A DNA stretch of 64,000 nucleotides, from positions 1 through 64,000 of the forward strand of contig NZ_SDDX01000026.1 in assembly GCF_004115925.1 (NCBI RefSeq). Direction: 5' to 3'. The DNA is from Lelliottia nimipressuralis (lineage in GTDB: Bacteria; Pseudomonadota; Gammaproteobacteria; Enterobacterales; Enterobacteriaceae). Below are positions 42,954 through 53,589 of the stretch, piece after piece. Below the pieces are notes generated by a model. It saw only the letters and a program-made list of their open reading frames with translations. It searched no databases and had not been told where the DNA came from. Each line of letters begins with the position of its first letter. Position 1 is the first letter of the stretch. A program made the position numbers and the translations under genes.

Positions 42954-42994
42954 ATAGTCACTACATCTTTATGGTATTGACGTGGGAGAGAGCC

Positions 42995-43237
42995 ATGCTG
43001 GAATTGCTGTTTGTGATTGGATTTTTTGTCATGCTGATGGCGACCGGAATTTCGCTGCTTGGCATTCTGGCGGCACTGGTTGTGGCGACGGTGGTGATGT
43101 TTATCGGTGGGTTGTTTGCACTGATGCTAAAACTGCTGCCGTGGTTGCTGTTGGCGGTCGCGGTTGTGTGGGTGATTCGGGCGATAAAAGCGCCAAAAGT
43201 CCCACAGTATCAGCGCAATAACCGCTTTCGTTACTAA
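42995..43237 (+). CDS. pspG: Phage shock protein G
   Basis: An 80-aa inner-membrane protein with three hydrophobic stretches and a basic C-terminal tail (RAIKAPKVPQYQRNNRFRY), the E. coli length; GGGAG lies 9 nt before this ATG, while the frame opens 8 codons earlier without a ribosome site. It belongs to the membrane-stress response induced by PspF and works with the psp operon located elsewhere. The gap to qorA (43238-43414) holds only a bidirectional terminator at its end; no other gene was seen. Confidence 0.95.
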   Translation: MLELLFVIGFFVMLMATGISLLGILAALVVATVVMFIGGLFALMLKLLPWLLLAVAVVWVIRAIKAPKVPQYQRNNRFRY

Positions 43238-43384
43238 GGTATTGAGGTCTTCGTCACATACCTGCAACTTTTCCGGCAGGGATGCTTAGAACAGAATAGG
43301 ATTTACTTATCGAATCTGTCACTATTGCCGCCGTTAAAGAATTCATCGAGCTGTACCCTACATACAGCCGAACTAAAAAAAGAA

Positions 43385-43415
43385 AGGGCTTCCTACGGGA
43401 AGCCCTAATTCTTTT
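43385..43415. terminator. Bidirectional terminator of pspG and qorA
   Basis: A 9-bp perfect stem AGGGCTTCC / GGAAGCCCT with a TACG loop; AATTCTTTTT follows on the plus strand and TTTCTTTTTTTAG on the minus strand. Confidence 0.9.
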
Positions 43416-44398
43416 TAAGGGATCAGCAAACTCGATCCCTGCGTCACACGACTCTCCAGCACCTCATGCGCGCGCTGTGCATCGCTCAGCGGATATTTCT
43501 GTGCCTCAGCCACGTCCACTTTAATCACGCCGCTGGCGATCAGCGAAAATAGCTCATTGCTGGCTTCTGTCAGTTCGTCACGGGTGGTGATGTAACCTTG
43601 CAGGGAAGGGCGCGTCACGTACAGCGAGCCTTTCTGATTCAGAATACCCAGATTCACCCCGGTGACCGCGCCCGAGGCGTTGCCAAAGCTCACCATCAAA
43701 CCCCGACGCTGCAGGCAGTCCAGCGACGCTTCCCAGGTGTCTTTCCCCACGGAGTCATACACCACGCGCAGTTTCTTGCCGCCGGTGATCTCTTTCACCC
43801 GCTCGGCGATGCTCTCTTCGCGATAGTTAATCACCTGCCACGCGCCAGCCTGTAACGCCCGCTGCGCTTTTTGCGCGCTGCCGACGGTACCGATCAGTTT
43901 TGCGCCCAGCGCTTTTGCCCACTGGCAGGCGATAAGCCCAACGCCACCCGCTGCGGCGTGGAACAGGAACTGCTCGTCAGGTTTGATTTCGTAGGTTTTG
44001 CGCAGCAGATAATAGACCGTCAGCCCTTTCAGGAAGGAGGCGGCGGCTTGTTCGAATGAGATCGCGTTCGGCAGAATGGCGGCCTTATCGGCGGGCACGT
44101 TGTGAATCGAACTGTACGCGCCCAACGGCGACTGGGCGTACACCACGCGATCGCCTTCTTTAATATGCTTCACGCCGCTGCCTATTCTCACCACGACACC
44201 TGCGGCCTCGGTCCCCAGACCGCTCGGCAGGGCTGGCGGTGGATAAAGCCCGCCGCGAATGTAGGTGTCGATATAGTTGATACCGATGGCCTTGTTTTCG
44301 ACCTGGATTTCATTTTCCCCAGGCGGCGTGGGGGTAAACTCCACGGCCTTGAGGACTTCTGGACCACCATGCTTGTGAAATTCGATACGAGTTGCCAC
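43415..44398 (-). CDS. qorA: NADPH-dependent quinone oxidoreductase 1
   Basis: A 327-aa zinc-independent member of the medium-chain dehydrogenase superfamily, the E. coli length. GroES-like N-terminal domain (1-120) with no catalytic zinc ligands, Rossmann nucleotide-binding motif AAAGGVGLIACQWAKALGA near 147, and the NADPH-preferring GSAQKAQRA loop. It reduces quinones in the cytoplasm. Divergent from dnaB by 74 nt, which share the small promoter region. Confidence 0.96.
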   Translation of the reverse strand: MATRIEFHKHGGPEVLKAVEFTPTPPGENEIQVENKAIGINYIDTYIRGGLYPPPALPSGLGTEAAGVVVRIGSGVKHIKEGDRVVYAQSPLGAYSSIHNVPADKAAILPNAISFEQAAASFLKGLTVYYLLRKTYEIKPDEQFLFHAAAGGVGLIACQWAKALGAKLIGTVGSAQKAQRALQAGAWQVINYREESIAERVKEITGGKKLRVVYDSVGKDTWEASLDCLQRRGLMVSFGNASGAVTGVNLGILNQKGSLYVTRPSLQGYITTRDELTEASNELFSLIASGVIKVDVAEAQKYPLSDAQRAHEVLESRVTQGSSLLIP

Positions 44399-44472
44399 GT
44401 TGAACTCCTTTGTCGATTCATTTGCAGACGGTTATACTTCCCCGTCTCTCAATTTATGGTAATCCATTCACT

Positions 44473-45885
44473 ATGGCAGGAAATAAACCCTTCAACAAAC
44501 AGACTGAGCCTCGCGAGCGCGATTTGCAGGTCGCCGGACTCAAAGTCCCGCCGCACTCGATTGAAGCGGAACAGTCGGTGTTGGGCGGTTTAATGCTGGA
44601 CAACGAGCGCTGGGACGATGTCGCCGAGCGCGTGGTATCCGACGATTTTTATACCCGTCCACACCGCCATATCTTTACCGAAATGGCGCGCCTGCAGGAA
44701 GCCGGTAGCCCGATTGACCTGATTACACTGGCTGAATCGCTGGAGCGTCAGGGGCAGCTGGATTCAGTCGGTGGATTTGCCTATCTGGCAGAGTTATCGA
44801 AAAACACGCCAAGTGCGGCGAACATCAGCGCTTATGCGGATATCGTGCGCGAACGTGCCGTTGTGCGCGAGATGATCGCCGTTGCGAACGAGATCGCCGA
44901 AGCGGGCTTTGATCCGCAGGGCCGTACCAGCGAAGATTTGCTGGATCTCGCCGAATCCCGCGTTTTCAAGATCGCCGAAAGCCGCGCCAACAAAGACGAA
45001 GGTCCGCGAAATATCGCCGACGTGCTCGACTCCACCGTTGCGCGTATCGAACAGCTTTTCCAGCAGCCGCATGACGGTGTGACCGGCGTAAATACCGGTT
45101 ACGACGATCTGAACAAAAAAACCGCCGGTTTGCAGCCGTCGGATCTGATTATCGTCGCGGCGCGTCCGTCGATGGGTAAAACAACATTTGCGATGAACCT
45201 CGTCGAAAACGCGGCGATGTTGCAGGATAAACCGGTGCTTATCTTCAGTCTTGAGATGCCATCGGACCAGATTATGATGCGTTCCCTGGCGTCCCTGTCG
45301 CGCGTGGATCAGACCCGTATTCGTACGGGTCAGCTTGACGACGAAGACTGGGCGCGCATTTCAGGCACCATGGGCATTCTGCTGGAAAAACGGAACATCT
45401 ATATCGATGACTCCTCCGGCCTGACGCCGACGGAAGTGCGCTCCCGTGCGCGCCGTATCGCCCGCGAACACGGCGGCATCGGCCTTATCATGATCGACTA
45501 CCTGCAGCTGATGCGCGTGCCGTCGCTCTCCGATAACCGTACTCTGGAAATTGCAGAAATTTCTCGCTCACTCAAGGCGTTAGCCAAAGAGTTGCAGGTG
45601 CCCGTCGTGGCGCTGTCACAGCTTAACCGCTCCCTGGAACAACGTGCCGATAAGCGCCCGGTCAACTCCGACCTGCGTGAATCTGGCTCCATCGAGCAGG
45701 ATGCCGACTTAATCATGTTCATCTACCGTGACGAGGTTTATCACGAGAACAGCGACATGAAAGGCATCGCGGAAATCATTATTGGTAAGCAGCGTAACGG
45801 CCCGATCGGGACGGTGCGTCTGACGTTTAACGGTCAGTGGTCGCGTTTTGATAATTATGCGGGGCCGCAGTACGACGACGAATAA
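44473..45885 (+). CDS. dnaB: Replicative DNA helicase
   Basis: DnaB is the hexameric 5'-3' helicase at the replication fork. Start MAGNKPFNKQTEPRERD gives 470 aa (E. coli 471); an earlier in-frame start at 44410 adds 21 residues foreign to the family. N-terminal DnaG-contact domain (about 20-170), linker, then the RecA-like domain with Walker A ARPSMGKTTFAMN near 230, Walker B LIMIDYLQL near 340 and the arginine-finger/loop region ending FDNYAGPQYDDE. Intact. Confidence 0.98.
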   Translation: MAGNKPFNKQTEPRERDLQVAGLKVPPHSIEAEQSVLGGLMLDNERWDDVAERVVSDDFYTRPHRHIFTEMARLQEAGSPIDLITLAESLERQGQLDSVGGFAYLAELSKNTPSAANISAYADIVRERAVVREMIAVANEIAEAGFDPQGRTSEDLLDLAESRVFKIAESRANKDEGPRNIADVLDSTVARIEQLFQQPHDGVTGVNTGYDDLNKKTAGLQPSDLIIVAARPSMGKTTFAMNLVENAAMLQDKPVLIFSLEMPSDQIMMRSLASLSRVDQTRIRTGQLDDEDWARISGTMGILLEKRNIYIDDSSGLTPTEVRSRARRIAREHGGIGLIMIDYLQLMRVPSLSDNRTLEIAEISRSLKALAKELQVPVVALSQLNRSLEQRADKRPVNSDLRESGSIEQDADLIMFIYRDEVYHENSDMKGIAEIIIGKQRNGPIGTVRLTFNGQWSRFDNYAGPQYDDE

Positions 45886-45901
45886 ATCCTCGCCATCCTT
45901 C

Positions 45902-45928
45902 GCGTCACAGCCACCGCCGCTGTAACGC
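45902..45928. other. dnaB-alr intergenic hairpin
   Basis: Imperfect 11-bp stem GCGTCACAGC / GCTGTAACGC with one mismatch. It begins with CATCCTTCGCG (45895-45905), the same 11-mer that is found in the malK-lamB hairpin. No T-tract follows. Confidence 0.4.
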
Positions 45929-45975
45929 AAATGATTTAGAGGATTGGATTTATTTCATTAAGGCAAGGAATTCGA

Positions 45976-47055
45976 ATGCAAGCGGCAACTGTAGTCATTA
46001 ACCGCCGCGCTCTGCGACACAACCTGCAACGTCTGCGTGAACTGGCGCCCGCCAGCAAGCTCGTTGCAGTCGTGAAAGCGAACGCTTACGGACACGGTCT
46101 TCTTGAGACCGCGCGAACGCTCCCTGATGCCGATGCCTTTGGCGTCGCCCGTCTCGAAGAAGCCCTGCACCTGCGCGCGGGCGGCATCACCCAACCGATT
46201 CTGTTACTCGAAGGCTTTTTCGAAGCCGACGATCTGACGACGATTGCCGATCAACGTCTCCACACCGCCGTGCATAACGAAGAGCAGCTGGCCGCACTAG
46301 AAGCTGCGACCCTCAGCGAGCCGGTCACCGTGTGGATGAAACTCGACACCGGCATGCATCGCCTGGGCGTGCGCCCGGAGCAGGCAGAGGCGTTTTATCA
46401 GCGCCTGAGCCAGTGCAAAAACGTGCGTCAGCCGGTGAATATCGTCAGCCACTTTGCCCGTGCCGATGAGCCTGAGTGCGGCGCCACGGAGCAGCAGCTC
46501 GACATCTTTAACATCTTCTGCGAAGGCAAGCCGGGAATGCGTTCTATCGCGGCGTCCGGCGGTATTTTGCTCTGGCCGCAGTCGCACTTCGACTGGGCGC
46601 GTCCGGGCATTATTCTCTACGGGGTTTCGCCGCTGGAGAGCAAACCCTGGGGGCCTGATTTTGGCTTCCAGCCGGTGATGTCGCTGGTCTCCAGCCTGAT
46701 TGCCGTGCGTGAGCATCAGGCGGGTGAACCGGTTGGCTACGGCGGCACCTGGGTGAGTGAGCGCGATACGCGTCTGGGCGTGGTGGCGATGGGCTACGGC
46801 GACGGTTATCCGCGCGCGGCACCGTCCGGTACGCCCGTGCTGGTGAATGGCCGTGAGGTGAAGCTTGTCGGGCGTGTCGCGATGGACATGATTTGCGTCG
46901 ATCTCGGGCCTGATGCCACCGACAAAGCGGGCGATCCGGTCGTGATGTGGGGCGAAGGTTTACCCGTTGAGCGCATTGCTGAAATTACGAAAGTGAGTGC
47001 TTACGAACTTATCACGCGCCTCACGTCGCGGGTGGCGATGAAGTACGTCGATTAA
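45976..47055 (+). CDS. alr: Alanine racemase (biosynthetic)
   Basis: Alr makes D-alanine for peptidoglycan with pyridoxal phosphate. 359 aa, the E. coli length. PLP lysine K34 in [10 protein letters not shown], the second catalytic base Tyr in [12 protein letters not shown] (near 255), and the [12 protein letters not shown] stretch near 300 are conserved. AAGG lies before the ATG, 90 nt after dnaB. Followed by a REP-like repeat. Confidence 0.97.
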   Translation: MQAATVVINRRALRHNLQRLRELAPASKLVAVVKANAYGHGLLETARTLPDADAFGVARLEEALHLRAGGITQPILLLEGFFEADDLTTIADQRLHTAVHNEEQLAALEAATLSEPVTVWMKLDTGMHRLGVRPEQAEAFYQRLSQCKNVRQPVNIVSHFARADEPECGATEQQLDIFNIFCEGKPGMRSIAASGGILLWPQSHFDWARPGIILYGVSPLESKPWGPDFGFQPVMSLVSSLIAVREHQAGEPVGYGGTWVSERDTRLGVVAMGYGDGYPRAAPSGTPVLVNGREVKLVGRVAMDMICVDLGPDATDKAGDPVVMWGEGLPVERIAEITKVSAYELITRLTSRVAMKYVD

Positions 47056-47066
47056 CCCCTATTGAG

Positions 47067-47096
47067 TGCCGGGTGGCGGCTTTGCCTCACCCGGCA
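47067..47096. repeat. REP-like palindrome after alr
   Basis: A 9-bp perfect stem TGCCGGGTG / CACCCGGCA with inner GGC/GCC pairing lies 11 nt after alr. It is followed by no T-run. Confidence 0.65.
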
Positions 47097-47186
47097 TGCA
47101 CCTTGTGATGAACATCCCCTCGATCTTCTCGCGCTTCCGGTTTATTGTTGAAATCCCTGCCTGACAGATATCCGGAGATACATCGC

Positions 47187-48380
47187 GTGTTCCAGAAAGT
47201 TGACGCCTACGCCGGCGACCCCATTCTCTCCTTAATGGAGCGTTTCAAAGAAGATTCACGCAGCGACAAAGTGAACCTCAGCATCGGTCTTTACTACAAC
47301 GAAGACGGTATCATTCCTCAGCTGCAGGCGGTGGCCGAAGCCGAAGCGCGTCTCAACGCGGTGCCGCACGGCGCCTCGCTCTATCTGCCGATGGAAGGGC
47401 TGAATACCTACCGCAACACCATTGCGCCGCTGCTGTTTGGTGCCGATCATGCGGTATTAACGCAAAAACGCGTCGCAACCATTCAGACGCTGGGCGGTTC
47501 CGGTGCGCTGAAAGTGGGCGCCGATTTTTTGAAAAAGTACTTCCCCGATTCAGGCGTATGGGTCAGCGATCCGACCTGGGAAAACCACGTCGCGATTTTT
47601 GAAGGCGCGGGCTTTGCCGTCAGCACCTATCCGTGGTTCGACAACGACACCAAAGGTGTTCGCGTTGAAGCGCTGCTGGAAAAACTGCACACCTTGCCGG
47701 AGCGCAGCATCGTCCTGCTGCACCCATGCTGCCACAACCCAACCGGTTCGGATCTGACCAACAGCCAGTGGGATGCGGTCATTGAGGTGCTGAAAGCGCG
47801 CAATCTGATCCCGTTCCTCGACATCGCCTATCAGGGCTTTGGCGCAGGCATGGAAGAGGACGCCTACGCGATCCGCGCGATTGCCAGCGCCGGGCTGCCA
47901 GCACTGGTGAGCAACTCCTTCTCGAAGATTTTCTCCCTGTACGGCGAGCGTGTCGGCGGGTTGTCGGTGGTCTGCGAAGACGAACAGGCAGCAGGCCGCG
48001 TGCTCGGCCAGCTCAAAGCCACCGTGCGTCGTATCTACTCCAGCCCGCCGGCTTTCGGTGCACAGGTCGTGGCGACGGTTCTGGGCGATGAGGGCCTGAA
48101 GGCGACCTGGCTTGCTGAAGTGGAAGCGATGCGTACGCGTATTCTGGCGATGCGTCAGGCGCTGGTTAACGCCCTGAAAAGCGCGTTACCGGAGCATAAC
48201 TTCGATTATCTGCTCAAGCAGCGCGGGATGTTCAGCTACACCGGGCTGAGCGCGCAGCAGGTCGATCGTCTGCGTGAAGAGTTTGGCGTCTATCTGATTG
48301 CCAGCGGCCGTATGTGTGTCGCAGGGCTGAATGCGCATAACGTTCAACGCGTCGCACAGGCGTTTGCGGCTGTGATGTAA
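47187..48380 (+). CDS. tyrB: Aromatic-amino-acid aminotransferase
   Basis: TyrB makes tyrosine, phenylalanine and leucine from their keto acids. GTG start after GGAG gives 397 aa, the E. coli length, with [20 protein letters not shown] as N-terminus; a longer ATG frame start at 47145 is rejected. PLP lysine near 247 in [17 protein letters not shown], and the substrate-arginine region [16 protein letters not shown] near 359. The 90 nt upstream do not show the palindromic TyrR box (TGTAAA-N6-TTTACA) that E. coli tyrB has. Intact. Confidence 0.96.
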   Translation: MFQKVDAYAGDPILSLMERFKEDSRSDKVNLSIGLYYNEDGIIPQLQAVAEAEARLNAVPHGASLYLPMEGLNTYRNTIAPLLFGADHAVLTQKRVATIQTLGGSGALKVGADFLKKYFPDSGVWVSDPTWENHVAIFEGAGFAVSTYPWFDNDTKGVRVEALLEKLHTLPERSIVLLHPCCHNPTGSDLTNSQWDAVIEVLKARNLIPFLDIAYQGFGAGMEEDAYAIRAIASAGLPALVSNSFSKIFSLYGERVGGLSVVCEDEQAAGRVLGQLKATVRRIYSSPPAFGAQVVATVLGDEGLKATWLAEVEAMRTRILAMRQALVNALKSALPEHNFDYLLKQRGMFSYTGLSAQQVDRLREEFGVYLIASGRMCVAGLNAHNVQRVAQAFAAVM

Positions 48381-48417
48381 GCACTCACTTACTCTTTTGG
48401 GTTCGTACCCATTAACG

Positions 48418-48442
48418 CCCGGTGGCGCTGTGCGTACCGGGC
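48418..48442. repeat. REP-like palindrome after tyrB
   Basis: GCCCGGTGGCGCTGTGCGTA followed by CCGGGC has the form of a REP unit and is close in sequence to the one after yjbH. Confidence 0.55.
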
Positions 48443-48472
48443 CAACAACGGCGACCACGACCTGAATCGCAG

Positions 48473-48506
48473 GCCGGGTAAGGCGCAATGGCCACCCGGC
48501 TTTTTT
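48473..48506 (+). terminator. tyrB terminator
   Basis: A 7-bp stem GCCGGGT / ACCCGGC with inner GGC/GCC pairing, followed by six T residues, about 90 nt after tyrB. Confidence 0.9.
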
Positions 48507-48655
48507 GTTTTTCCCGCATTGTGATATCCCTCCCTTTACCAAGGACAATCTGAAAAATTTCCTTTCCTTCGCCTGGCTCAGGGGTTAAGGTCTGATAGAT
48601 TTTTGACCATTCGCTCAATTTAAAACGATAACAAACTGAATATTCAGGGGAATAC

Positions 48656-49369
48656 ATGCGCAAGATCACACTGGCGCTCAGCGCCGCCTGCTTATTGTTC
48701 TCGCTTAATAGTGCAGTCGGTGCCCGAGCCTCCGCACCAACGCCGCTTTACACCGGAACCACCGCCGCCATTCTGGCTGAACAAGCCCCCATTCACTGGG
48801 TCTCCGTGGCGCAAATTGAAAACAGCCTGATGGGCCGCGCGCCAATGGCTGTCGGTTTTGACATTGACGATACCGTCCTCTTTTCCAGCCCTGGCTTCTG
48901 GCGAGGCAAAAAAACCTACTCGCCTGAGAGCGAGGAGTATCTGAAGAACCCGGAATTCTGGGAAAAAATGAACAACGGCTGGGATGAATTCAGTATCCCG
49001 AAAGAGGTGGGTCGCGCACTGATTGCGATGCACGTAAAACGCGGCGACAGCATCTATTTCATCACCGGTCGTAGCCAGACCAAAACGGAAACCGTCAGCA
49101 AAACCCTGCAGGGCGATTTTTCCATTCCGCCAGCGAATATGAATCCGGTGATTTTTGCCGGGGACAAGCACGGGCAAAACACCAAGACCCAGTGGCTGGA
49201 ACAGAAAAATATCAAAGTGTTCTACGGCGATTCGGATAACGATATCTCTGCCGCGCGTGATGTCGGTGCCCGTGGCATACGCGTTCTGCGCGCCTCCAAC
49301 TCGACGTACCGCCCGCTGCCCATGGCCGGCTCTTTTGGCGAAGAGGTGATTGTTAATTCTGAATACTGA
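48656..49369 (+). CDS. aphA: Class B acid phosphatase
   Basis: Periplasmic, non-specific phosphatase and phosphotransferase of the DDDD superfamily. 237 aa, the E. coli length. Signal peptide about 1-25; nucleophile motif [19 protein letters not shown] near residue 67; later [10 protein letters not shown] and the metal motif [12 protein letters not shown] near 190. It supplies nucleosides and organophosphate breakdown in the periplasm. In E. coli yjbS and yjbQ flank it; neither is here. Confidence 0.96.
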   Translation: MRKITLALSAACLLFSLNSAVGARASAPTPLYTGTTAAILAEQAPIHWVSVAQIENSLMGRAPMAVGFDIDDTVLFSSPGFWRGKKTYSPESEEYLKNPEFWEKMNNGWDEFSIPKEVGRALIAMHVKRGDSIYFITGRSQTKTETVSKTLQGDFSIPPANMNPVIFAGDKHGQNTKTQWLEQKNIKVFYGDSDNDISAARDVGARGIRVLRASNSTYRPLPMAGSFGEEVIVNSEY

Positions 49370-49486
49370 TAATCGATGATTATTTGTACAAATCGGGCCT
49401 GCCCGGGTTTACCTTTTGTCGTCTTGCTGCACACTTAAAGAGGCAAGTCCTCAGGTCGCACTCAACCCACTCACAGGGGAGCAAAG

Positions 49487-49840
49487 ATGACAATTTCGGA
49501 GATACTGCAATATTGCATGAATAAACCGGGCGCCGGGCAAAGTGTCCACAGCGACTGGAAAGCCACGCAGATCAAAGTGGCTGACGTGCTGTTTGCGATG
49601 GTAAAAGAGGTAGAAGGGCGTCCGGCGGCATCGTTAAAAACCAGCCCGGAACTGGCGGACTTGTTGCGTCAGCAGCACAGCGATGTGCGCCCGAGCAAGC
49701 ATCTGAATAAAGCGCACTGGAGCACCGTCTATCTCGACGGCTCGCTGCCCGATTCGCAGATTTACTATTTGGTGGATGCCTCTTACAAGCAGGCCTTTGA
49801 GCTGCTGCCGGAAAATACCCGACAGCAGCTTTCAGACTGA
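49487..49840 (+). CDS. yjbR: MmcQ/YjbR family protein
   Basis: A 117-aa protein, homologous to E. coli YjbR, with a CyaY-like DNA-binding fold suggested for the family. Residues 1-10 MTISEILQYC, the KPGAGQSVHSDWKATQIKVADVLFAM stretch, and PSKHLNKAHWSTVYLDG are conserved. GGGGAG lies before ATG. It converges on uvrA with a 3-nt gap. Function unknown. Confidence 0.93.
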   Translation: MTISEILQYCMNKPGAGQSVHSDWKATQIKVADVLFAMVKEVEGRPAASLKTSPELADLLRQQHSDVRPSKHLNKAHWSTVYLDGSLPDSQIYYLVDASYKQAFELLPENTRQQLSD

Positions 49841-49843
49841 GGA

Positions 49844-52666
49844 TTACAGCAGAGGTTTAAGGAAGCGCGCGGTGTGCGAGGCTTCGCACTCGGCAACTGT
49901 CTCTGGCGTACCGGAGACGAGGATTTCACCGCCGCCGCTGCCGCCTTCCGGACCGAGATCCACAATCCAGTCTGCGGTTTTGATGACATCCAGATTGTGC
50001 TCAATGACCACAATGGTGTTGCCCTGATCGCGCAGCTGATGCAGCACTTCAAGCAACTGCTGGATATCGGCAAAGTGCAGGCCGGTGGTTGGCTCATCCA
50101 GAATATACAGCGTCTGGCCCGTGCCGCGTTTCGACAGTTCACGCGCCAGCTTCACGCGCTGGGCTTCACCGCCGGAGAGCGTTGTCGCTGACTGCCCGAG
50201 ACGAATGTAGGTCAGCCCCACGTCCATCAGCGTTTGCAGCTTACGCGCCAGCGCAGGCACCGCATCGAAGAACTCACGCGCCTCTTCAATGGTCATATCC
50301 AGCACTTCGTGGATCGTTTTGCCTTTGTACTTAATCTCCAGCGTTTCGCGGTTATAGCGCTTGCCTTTGCACTGATCGCACGGCACGTAGATATCCGGCA
50401 GGAAGTGCATTTCAACTTTGATCACACCGTCGCCCTGACAGGCTTCACAGCGCCCACCGCGCACGTTAAAGCTGAAACGTCCTGGCGTATACCCGCGCGA
50501 GCGTGATTCAGGAACACCGGCAAACAGTTCACGTACAGGCGTAAAGACGCCCGTATACGTAGCCGGGTTTGAACGCGGCGTACGGCCAATCGGGCTTTGG
50601 TCGATATCGATCACTTTATCGAAATGTTCCAGGCCCTGAATGTCGCGATACGGCGCTGGCTCGGCGAGCGTTGCGCCGTTCAGCTGAGTCTGTGCAATCG
50701 GGAACAAGGTATCGTTAATCAGCGTCGATTTACCGGAACCCGACACCCCGGTGACACAGGTGAACAGCCCGACTGGCAGCGTCAGCGTGACGTCTTTCAG
50801 GTTGTTGCCGCGCGCGCCAGTCAGCTTCAGCACTTTCTCTGGGTTGGCCGCAACGCGCTGCTTCGGCACGTCGATTTTGCGTTTGCCGCTCATGAACTGC
50901 CCGGTCAACGACTCCGGAACGGCCATGATGTCGGCCAGCGTCCCTTCGGCTACCACTTGGCCGCCATGCACACCCGCGCCAGGGCCGATATCGATGACGT
51001 GGTCTGCGGCGCGGATTGCGTCTTCGTCGTGCTCGACCACAATCACCGTGTTACCCAAATTACGCAGGTGGATCAGCGTGCCGAGCAGGCGTTCGTTATC
51101 GCGCTGGTGCAGGCCGATGGACGGCTCATCCAGCACGTACATTACGCCGACTAAGCCCGCGCCAATCTGGCTTGCCAGACGGATACGCTGCGCTTCGCCG
51201 CCGGAGAGGGTCTCCGCTGAGCGAGAAAGTGACAGATAGTTCAGGCCGACGTTCACGAGGAACTTCAGGCGATCGCCAATCTCTTTCAGCACTTTCTCAG
51301 CAATCTGCGCGCGCTGGCCGGAGAGCTTAAGATTGGTGAAGAAGTCCATCGCGTGGCCGATGCTCATGTCTGAGATGGTCGGTAGCGCCGTGTTCTCGAC
51401 AAAGACATGGCGAGCCTCGCGGCGCAGACGCGTTCCTTCACAGGTGGTGCAGGAGCGGTTGCTGATAAACTTCGCCAGCTCCTCGCGCACTGCGCTGGAC
51501 TCGGTCTCTTTGTAGCGGCGTTCCATGTTATGCAACACGCCTTCGAACGGATGGCGGCGCACGGAGGTATCGCCGCGATCGTTCATGTACTTGAACTCGA
51601 TGTTCTCTTTGCCGGAACCTGACAGCACCACTTTATGAACATTCGGGCTTAAGCTCGCCCACGGCGCTTCGATGTCGAACTTATAGTGTTCGGCCAGGGA
51701 TTTCAGCATCTGGAAGTAGTAGAAATTACGGCGATCCCAGCCGCGAATCGCGCCACCCGCCAGCGAAAGCTCCGGATTCTGAATGATGCGATCCGGATCG
51801 AAATATTGCTGCACGCCCAGACCATCACAGGTAGGGCACGCGCCAGCCGGGTTGTTAAACGAGAACAGACGCGGTTCCAGTTCGCGCATGCTGTAGCCGC
51901 AAATCGGACAGGCAAAGTTCGCGGAGAAGAGCAGCTCTTCGGTTTTCGCATCGTCCATATCCGCGACGATAGCGGAACCACCCGACAGCTCCAGCGCCGT
52001 TTCGAACGATTCGGCCAGACGCTGCGTGAGATCGTCGCGCACTTTAAAGCGGTCAATCACCACTTCAATGGTGTGTTTCTTTTGCAGTTCCAGCTTCGGC
52101 GGATCGGAAAGGTCACACACTTCCCCGTCGATACGCGCGCGGATGTAGCCCTGGCTTGCCAGGTTTTCCAGCGTTTTGGTGTGCTCGCCTTTCCTGTCTT
52201 TAATGATAGGCGCCAGCAGCATCAGGCGCTTGCCTTCAGGCTGCGCCAGCACGTTATCCACCATCTGACTGACGGTTTGCGCGGCCAGCGGCACGTCATG
52301 ATCCGGGCAGCGCGGCTCGCCCACGCGGGCAAACAGCAGACGCAGATAGTCATGAATTTCAGTAATCGTACCGACCGTAGAACGCGGGTTGTGGGACGTT
52401 GATTTCTGCTCAATGGAAATGGCAGGCGACAACCCTTCGATATGGTCGACGTCCGGCTTTTCCATCAGTGACAGGAACTGACGCGCATAGGCGGAGAGCG
52501 ATTCAACGTAACGACGCTGTCCTTCGGCATACAAGGTGTCGAAAGCCAGAGATGACTTGCCAGAACCCGATAGCCCGGTCACGACAATCAGCTTGTCGCG
52601 AGGGATTATGAGGTTGATATTCTTGAGATTATGGGTGCGGGCGCCCCGTACTTCGATCTTATCCAT
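49844..52666 (-). CDS. uvrA: Excinuclease ABC subunit A
   Basis: UvrA recognises DNA lesions and loads UvrB in nucleotide excision repair. 940 aa, the E. coli length. Two ABC ATPase halves with Walker [13 protein letters not shown] (near 31) and [12 protein letters not shown] (near 640), ABC signature [12 protein letters not shown] and [12 protein letters not shown], and zinc modules [10 protein letters not shown]...CPTCDG (253-280) and CEACQGDG...CDQCKG (about 735-765). SOS-induced through the box shared with ssb. Confidence 0.98.
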   Translation of the reverse strand: MDKIEVRGARTHNLKNINLIIPRDKLIVVTGLSGSGKSSLAFDTLYAEGQRRYVESLSAYARQFLSLMEKPDVDHIEGLSPAISIEQKSTSHNPRSTVGTITEIHDYLRLLFARVGEPRCPDHDVPLAAQTVSQMVDNVLAQPEGKRLMLLAPIIKDRKGEHTKTLENLASQGYIRARIDGEVCDLSDPPKLELQKKHTIEVVIDRFKVRDDLTQRLAESFETALELSGGSAIVADMDDAKTEELLFSANFACPICGYSMRELEPRLFSFNNPAGACPTCDGLGVQQYFDPDRIIQNPELSLAGGAIRGWDRRNFYYFQMLKSLAEHYKFDIEAPWASLSPNVHKVVLSGSGKENIEFKYMNDRGDTSVRRHPFEGVLHNMERRYKETESSAVREELAKFISNRSCTTCEGTRLRREARHVFVENTALPTISDMSIGHAMDFFTNLKLSGQRAQIAEKVLKEIGDRLKFLVNVGLNYLSLSRSAETLSGGEAQRIRLASQIGAGLVGVMYVLDEPSIGLHQRDNERLLGTLIHLRNLGNTVIVVEHDEDAIRAADHVIDIGPGAGVHGGQVVAEGTLADIMAVPESLTGQFMSGKRKIDVPKQRVAANPEKVLKLTGARGNNLKDVTLTLPVGLFTCVTGVSGSGKSTLINDTLFPIAQTQLNGATLAEPAPYRDIQGLEHFDKVIDIDQSPIGRTPRSNPATYTGVFTPVRELFAGVPESRSRGYTPGRFSFNVRGGRCEACQGDGVIKVEMHFLPDIYVPCDQCKGKRYNRETLEIKYKGKTIHEVLDMTIEEAREFFDAVPALARKLQTLMDVGLTYIRLGQSATTLSGGEAQRVKLARELSKRGTGQTLYILDEPTTGLHFADIQQLLEVLHQLRDQGNTIVVIEHNLDVIKTADWIVDLGPEGGSGGGEILVSGTPETVAECEASHTARFLKPLL

Positions 52667-52748
52667 TCACCTTTCCCGGTAGAGACTCGGATGCCTGGTT
52701 TGTTTGAAGGACAAACGGCAGAAACGGCTAATTATGACACAATCTGAC

Positions 52749-52764
52749 CTGTTTTAATATACAG
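52749..52764. promoter_or_regulatory. LexA box shared by uvrA and ssb
   Basis: CTGTTTTAATATACAG fits the SOS consensus CTGT-N8-ACAG exactly. It lies 83 nt upstream of uvrA and about 150 nt upstream of ssb in the divergent region, as in E. coli. Confidence 0.92.
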
Positions 52765-52912
52765 TATTGGAAAGCAGGTTCCGATTTAATGTGCAACAAT
52801 GTTTAGGTAGCGTGAGTTCTGTGGAATCGCGGTCGCAGCTATCAAATTGCACCGTGGAAATGGTACACTCGCGCGTTTACACTATTAAGAAACGTATTCA
52901 GGAGACACAATC

Positions 52913-53440
52913 ATGGCCAGCAGAGGCGTAAACAAGGTGATTCTCGTCGGTAATCTGGGCCAGGACCCGGAAGTACGCTACATGCCGAGTGGTGGCGCAG
53001 TTGCCAACATTACGCTGGCTACTTCCGAATCCTGGCGTGATAAAGCGACCGGTGAGATGAAAGAGCAGACTGAATGGCACCGCGTTGTGCTGTTCGGCAA
53101 ACTGGCAGAAGTGGCTGGTGAATATCTGCGTAAAGGTTCTCAGGTGTATATCGAAGGTCAGCTTCGTACCCGTAAATGGACCGATCAGTCCGGTGCAGAA
53201 AAGTACACCACTGAAGTTGTGGTAAACGTCGGCGGTACCATGCAGATGCTGGGTGGCCGTCAGGGCGGTGGCGCACCTGCAGGCGGCGGCCAGCAGCAGC
53301 AGGGTAGCTGGGGTCAGCCTCAGCAGCCACAGGGCGGCAATCAGTTCAGCGGCGGCGCGCAGTCTCGTCCGCAGCAGCAGTCTGCTCCAGCACCGTCTAA
53401 TGAACCACCAATGGATTTCGACGACGATATCCCGTTCTAA
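52913..53440 (+). CDS. ssb: Single-stranded DNA-binding protein
   Basis: SSB coats single-stranded DNA in replication and repair. 175 aa (E. coli 178). OB fold in 1-115 ([22 protein letters not shown]...), a Gly/Gln-rich flexible linker ([15 protein letters not shown]...), and the acidic C-terminal tip DFDDDIPF that binds partner proteins. Ribosome site AGGAG. Divergent from uvrA with shared SOS control. Last gene of the conserved E. coli-like block. Confidence 0.98.
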   Translation: MASRGVNKVILVGNLGQDPEVRYMPSGGAVANITLATSESWRDKATGEMKEQTEWHRVVLFGKLAEVAGEYLRKGSQVYIEGQLRTRKWTDQSGAEKYTTEVVVNVGGTMQMLGGRQGGGAPAGGGQQQQGSWGQPQQPQGGNQFSGGAQSRPQQQSAPAPSNEPPMDFDDDIPF

Positions 53441-53540
53441 GACTCAGACCGTGCTGTCGCCTGGCGGCTCGCTGTTTGCACTGGCCTGCTCACCATTTTG
53501 CAGGCCAGAGAAACGCAGCGCCGCCCGGTGATAAAACGAA

Positions 53541-53572
53541 AAAGCCCCTTTTTGGGGCTTTTTGTTTTTTAT
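53541..53572. terminator. ssb terminator (bidirectional)
   Basis: An 8-bp perfect stem AAAGCCCC / GGGGCTTT with a T-rich loop, followed by TTTGTTTTTTA. On the minus strand the same stem ends with TTTTCGTT, so it may serve the EAL gene too. Confidence 0.9.
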
Positions 53573-53589
53573 CTCTCCAGGGAAAATGG

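Noticed and set aside
43238..43400. Possible small gene between pspG and qorA
   Set aside because: One frame stays open for a stretch with protein-like codons (LLIESVTIAAVKEFIELYP), but it has no start codon after an in-frame stop and runs into the terminator.
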